The notes beneath the pieces were generated by a model that saw nothing but the letters and a program-made list of their open reading frames with translations, was not told where the DNA came from and did no database searches. The position numbers were made by a program, and so were the translations under genes. 32,853 nucleotides of DNA, taken from positions 1 to 32,853 of the forward strand of contig JAKFVH010000046.1 of assembly GCA_021732285.1 (NCBI GenBank), in the 5' to 3' direction. Origin of the DNA: Reyranella sp. GTDB taxonomy: Bacteria > Pseudomonadota > Alphaproteobacteria > Reyranellales > Reyranellaceae. Each line of letters begins with the position of its first letter. The stretch's first letter is position 1. This document shows positions 30,303 through 32,853 of this stretch, piece by piece.

Positions 30303-31222
30303 GCGACATCGCCTCCCGCCCCTCGGCCAGTCCGGGCTGGCTGGTGTGGACCCGCCTGATGCGCCATCGCCTGGCGCTGGCCTCGCTGATCTTCCTTCTG
30401 GTGCTGCTCGTCCTGTCGCTCGCCGCGCCGTGGATCGCCGACTGGCGCGGCGTCGATCCGACGGCCACCGACCTCTTCCGCCGCTTCGAGCCGCCCTCGG
30501 CCGAGCATTGGCTCGGCACCGACGATCTCGGCCGCGATCTCTTCCAGCGCCTGCTCGACGGCGGCCGCGTGTCGCTGCTGGTCGGCATCTCGGGCGCACT
30601 CCTGTCGGCGATCATCGGCGCGCTGATCGGCGTCGTCGCCGGCTATCTCGGCGGCAGGCTCGATGCCGTGCTGATGCGCGTCACCGACGGCGTGATCGCG
30701 CTCCCCATGCTGCCGCTGCTGATCGTCCTGGCCGCCGTCGACCCGCGCAAGATCGGCGTCCCGGTCGAGATCGCCCAGTCCGAGACCTTCTCGCTCTATC
30801 GCATCGTCTTCATCGTCTCGCTGACCGGCTGGACGACCGTGGCGCGCCTGGTGCGCGCCGAGACCCTGTCGCTGAAGGCCCGCGACTTCACGCGCGCCGC
30901 CAAGGCGCTGGGCGCGCGGCCCGAGCGCATCATGTTCCGCCACATCCTGCCCAACGCCGCGGGCTCGCTCGTGGTCGCCACCACGCTGTCGGTCGGCGGG
31001 CTCGTCCTGCTCGAATCGACTCTTTCCTTCCTCGGCCTCGGCACCCAGCCGCCGGCCGCGAGCTGGGGCAACATGCTGACCGGCGCGCAGGAGCTGCTGC
31101 AGCAGGCGCCGGTGCTGGCCCTGCTGCCCGGCCTGCTGATCTTCGTGACGGTCATCGCCTTCAACTTCCTAGGCGACGGCTTGCAGGACGCGCTCGACCC
31201 GCGCAGCGAGCGGCGCTTGTGA
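30299..31222 (+). CDS. ABC transporter permease, DppC-type
   Basis: The 307-residue permease is the usual partner of DppB, with an N-terminal cytoplasmic stretch, TM1 at about residues 25-48, the H-W-L-G-T-D-D-L-G-R-D-L-F segment characteristic of DppC/OppC near residue 70, and coupling helix F-T-R-A-A-K-A-L-G-A-R-P-E-R-I near residue 200. It overlaps the DppB-type gene by four bases (ATGA), a tight translational coupling. No DppD/DppF ATPase follows. A long palindrome and then an unrelated lipoprotein gene come next, so ATPases must be supplied from elsewhere in the genome, or have been lost. Confidence 0.92.
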   Translation: MSDIASRPSASPGWLVWTRLMRHRLALASLIFLLVLLVLSLAAPWIADWRGVDPTATDLFRRFEPPSAEHWLGTDDLGRDLFQRLLDGGRVSLLVGISGALLSAIIGALIGVVAGYLGGRLDAVLMRVTDGVIALPMLPLLIVLAAVDPRKIGVPVEIAQSETFSLYRIVFIVSLTGWTTVARLVRAETLSLKARDFTRAAKALGARPERIMFRHILPNAAGSLVVATTLSVGGLVLLESTLSFLGLGTQPPAASWGNMLTGAQELLQQAPVLALLPGLLIFVTVIAFNFLGDGLQDALDPRSERRL

Positions 31223-31234
31223 AGATGCGCGCCT

Positions 31235-31317
31235 CTCATGCTCTTCCGGACCGCCGGCCTCTGGCCGGCTCATGATCATGAGGCCGGCCGGAGGCCGGCG
31301 GTCCGGAAGAGCATGAG
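31235..31317. terminator. Near-perfect 83-bp palindrome after the ABC operon
   Basis: The arms start CTCATGCTCTTCCGGACC and end GGTCCGGAAGAGCATGAG, meeting at GATC near 31274. There is only one mismatch and one unpaired base over about 40 bp of stem. There is no T run, so it is not a classical intrinsic terminator. It looks like another dispersed repeat, but it would stop or stabilise the operon transcript. Confidence 0.7.
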
Positions 31318-31378
31318 CTCTCGGCAGGGAACCCGCGACTCCGACGTGCGTTGCGCTTTCTAAACCCAAGGAAGGTCA

Positions 31379-31924
31379 ATGAATCGACAACTCTCCCCTC
31401 TGTCTCTGCTTGCTGCGTGCGGATTGGCGCTCGGCGTCGCCTGCACCCCCCAACAGGCGGAAAAGAAGAAGCCCACCAACGACTACCAGGTGGCCGCGGC
31501 CAACGTCGCGCCACCGGCCAATCTGCGGTCGGTTTGCTACAACGACGCTGACCTCACCGCCTTCAGGGTGCGCATGGTCCAGCAGCAGCTCGTCGTCGGC
31601 GCCCTGCAGTGCAAGGGCCCTGACGGCAAGGCCTTCCTCGACGACGAATACGCCGCGTTCGTGAAGAAGTTCACCCCTGAGCTCTCGAGCAACGCCGCTG
31701 AACTGAAATCCCTGGTCGGCCGCAAGAAGGCCAACCTCGACGTCATGGTCACCGAGATCGCCAATCGCACGGCGCAACGGCCGACCCAGGATCCGTCCTT
31801 CTGCTCACGCCACCAGCGCGCGTTCGACTGGGCGTTGTTCACCGAGGTGACGACCTTGACCCAGGTCCCTGCCCCCTACGATCTCGGGCCGGAGATGAAG
31901 GTCTTCCCCTGCCCGAAGGGCTAG
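31379..31924 (+). CDS. Putative lipoprotein, family unrecognised
   Basis: The 181-residue product has an N-terminal hydrophobic segment with two candidate lipobox cysteines: Cys14 after L-L-A-A and Cys22 after L-G-V-A. The second gives a more normal signal length. The mature part is Lys-rich at first (A-E-K-K-K-P-T), then a compact domain with four further cysteines (S-V-C-Y-N-D at about 55, L-Q-C-K-G at about 80, S-F-C-S-R-H and the final F-P-C-P-K-G), probably two disulfides. The helical middle (A-A-F-V-K-K-F-T-P-E-L) resembles no family I can name. AAGGAAGG lies five bases before the ATG. It is separated from the ABC operon by the 83-bp palindrome and followed by another inverted repeat. 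Confidence 0.75.
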   Translation: MNRQLSPLSLLAACGLALGVACTPQQAEKKKPTNDYQVAAANVAPPANLRSVCYNDADLTAFRVRMVQQQLVVGALQCKGPDGKAFLDDEYAAFVKKFTPELSSNAAELKSLVGRKKANLDVMVTEIANRTAQRPTQDPSFCSRHQRAFDWALFTEVTTLTQVPAPYDLGPEMKVFPCPKG

Positions 31925-31929
31925 CTGAT

Positions 31930-32060
31930 GCATTCCTCCCCATCGCTACGATGGGGAGGTGGCCCGCAGGGCCGGAGGGGTCATGAGTCACAGCGTAGAC
32001 TCATGACCCCTCCGTCGCCGTATGACGGCGCCACCTCCCCAGCTTCGCTGGGGAGGAAGC
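31930..32060. repeat. Long inverted repeat (CCTCCCCA family)
   Basis: The left arm (from 31930) reads CATTCCTCCCCATCG, GGTGGC and GGAGGGGTCATGAGTC. The right arm reads GACTCATGACCCCTCC, GCCACCTCCCCAGC and GGGGAGGAAGC to 32060. Both arms contain small hairpins that differ between arms while the outer and inner blocks pair. It fills the gap between the lipoprotein and the convergent truncated hydrolase, touching the latter's stop codon. Confidence 0.85.
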
Positions 32061-32734
32061 TATTCGGCTAGTGAGAGGCCGCCCAGGAACTCCAGCAACG
32101 CGGCGTTGACCTCGGCCGGCCGCTCCTGTTGCACCCAGTGGCCAGCATCGTCGAACAGCCGAACCAAGCGAAGGTCGGCGCACTGCTTGCGCATCAGGTC
32201 GACCAGGTCGACGCCGGGAAAGAAGCGCAGGATGGGCTCGAGACTGCCGGCCAGGAAGGCCATGGGCTGCGCGAGCGGCTTGCCGTCGAAGGGGGCAAGC
32301 TGTTCGAAATCGCGTTCGGAGTTGCGGTAGCGATTGAGCGGCCCCCTGAAGCCGCTTTCGCGAAATTGCCCGACGCAGTGATCGAGATCAGCCTCGGTCA
32401 GCCAGGGCGGCAATCGATCCGGGTCGACGTAGCGATCGAGCCACCCTGGTCCCGTCGGATTTTCGATCCTGGAATTTGCCTTCTGCCCTTCGCCCGAGTT
32501 CCTGTAGTAGATGATGCGCAGGCTTCTCCGAACATCGGCTTCCAGCTCGGCCTCGGCCACACCGGGCTCCTGGAAATAGAGCTGATAGAAGAACTGGTCC
32601 TTGTAGGTCCTGCGATAGAGCTCGATGCTCGGCGCCGACCCGCGGCCGGTATGCGGCGCACTGAGCCCGGCGACGCCACGAACACGCTCAGGGTGAAACT
32701 GCGCTGTGGCGTAGGCGATCGGCGCACCTTTCAA
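32060..32734 (-). pseudogene. 5'-truncated epoxide hydrolase-like alpha/beta hydrolase
   Basis: The surviving 224 residues are the C-terminal two thirds of an epoxide-hydrolase-type alpha/beta hydrolase. They begin G-A-P-I-A-Y-A-T-A-Q-F-H-P-E-R-V, which in relatives directly follows the H-D-W nucleophile elbow. The nucleophile Asp and the entire N-terminal part with the oxyanion H-G-W/F-P motif are therefore lost. The cap domain (Y-Q-L-Y-F-Q-E-P-G-V-A-E-A-E-L) and the C-terminal catalytic His in D-A-G-H-W-V-Q-Q-E remain. The upstream frame stops immediately (TAA before TTG-AAA). The break coincides with a drop in GC at about 32731, so insertion or rearrangement removed the front. Confidence 0.85.
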
Positions 32735-32853
32735 TTACCCACATTTATTGACGACCACTGAGCAGCGCACAATCTGTTGCGCAAAAGGAATCGGTTGTGA
32801 TTCCTTGTCTGGCACCGAATCGCAAAAAGGGGCGGTGCCAATGGACGGAACGA
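32735..32853. other. Foreign-looking DNA at the window edge, possible mobile-element end
   Basis: The sequence switches to lower GC exactly where the hydrolase homology is lost. It contains two hairpins, AAGGAATC/GATTCCTT (32785-32806, 6-base loop) and GGCACCG/CGGTGCC (32811-32839), and a weaker GCGCA/TGCGC stem just before them. No open frame of useful length fits before the window ends. The identity of the element cannot be told from 120 bases. Confidence 0.4.

Noticed and set aside
1..32853. CRISPR arrays, tRNA or rRNA genes
   Set aside because: No regularly spaced short direct repeats with unique spacers, no tRNA-like cloverleaf with a conserved T-loop, and no rRNA signature sequence were noticed. 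The repeats present are palindromic and dispersed.

Overview
The window is high-GC, tightly packed bacterial chromosome. TAT and Sec signal peptides, an ECF sigma/anti-sigma pair, many solute-binding proteins and several families of long palindromic intergenic repeats all point to an alphaproteobacterium. My impression is Rhodospirillales/Hyphomicrobiales, possibly Reyranella-like, but that is inference from style, not a database match. I saw no rRNA, tRNA or CRISPR array.

Layout. 1-2.6 kb: a GPH-type sugar/cation symporter and an exported DUF3829-like protein. 2.6-4.1 kb: a scarred insertion zone holding a leftover DUF1501 3' end, an IS630-type transposase tail, a low-GC DUF6572 gene and a frameshifted IS3-type transposase tail. 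4.1-8.4 kb (minus strand): a compact five-gene operon of ECF sigma factor, membrane anti-sigma, CpxP/Metal_resist-like membrane-anchored protein, TAT-exported DUF1800 protein and DUF1501 protein. 8.5-12.5 kb: a gamma-glutamyltransferase-family gene overlapping a LivK-type binding protein, then an orphan TRAP (DctP) binding protein. 12.6-17.4 kb: an SMP-30/gluconolactonase-like gene, exonuclease III, and a two-gene unit of a PLD-VTT fusion with an endonuclease/exonuclease/phosphatase (EEP) enzyme. 17.4-22.7 kb: a ketopantoate-reductase-like protein, a membrane-anchored coiled-coil protein, a tandem DUF333 protein, a TAT-exported HAD phosphatase and a class-C beta-lactamase-fold hydrolase. 22.7-24.1 kb: a DHA2-type MFS pseudogene. 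24.2-26.9 kb: TspO with DUF1345, a UPF0126/TRIC-like channel, and pyrE. 27.0-31.2 kb: a REP-associated tyrosine transposase (RAYT) flanked by inverted REP hairpins, followed by a peptide-type ABC importer (binding protein and two permeases, no ATPase) with another REP pair inside it. 31.4-32.85 kb: a small lipoprotein and a 5'-truncated epoxide-hydrolase-like gene cut by foreign-looking DNA at the edge.

Two things stand out. First, the sigma/anti-sigma/CpxP-like/DUF1800/DUF1501 operon looks like a self-contained envelope-stress module whose effectors have no known biochemical function. Second, the intergenic DNA holds several unrelated families of long inverted repeats. One is a REPtron, with the RAYT and its REPs side by side. 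Another is a two-hairpin element present as two inverted copies whose stems differ only by compensated changes, so the paired structure itself appears to be maintained.
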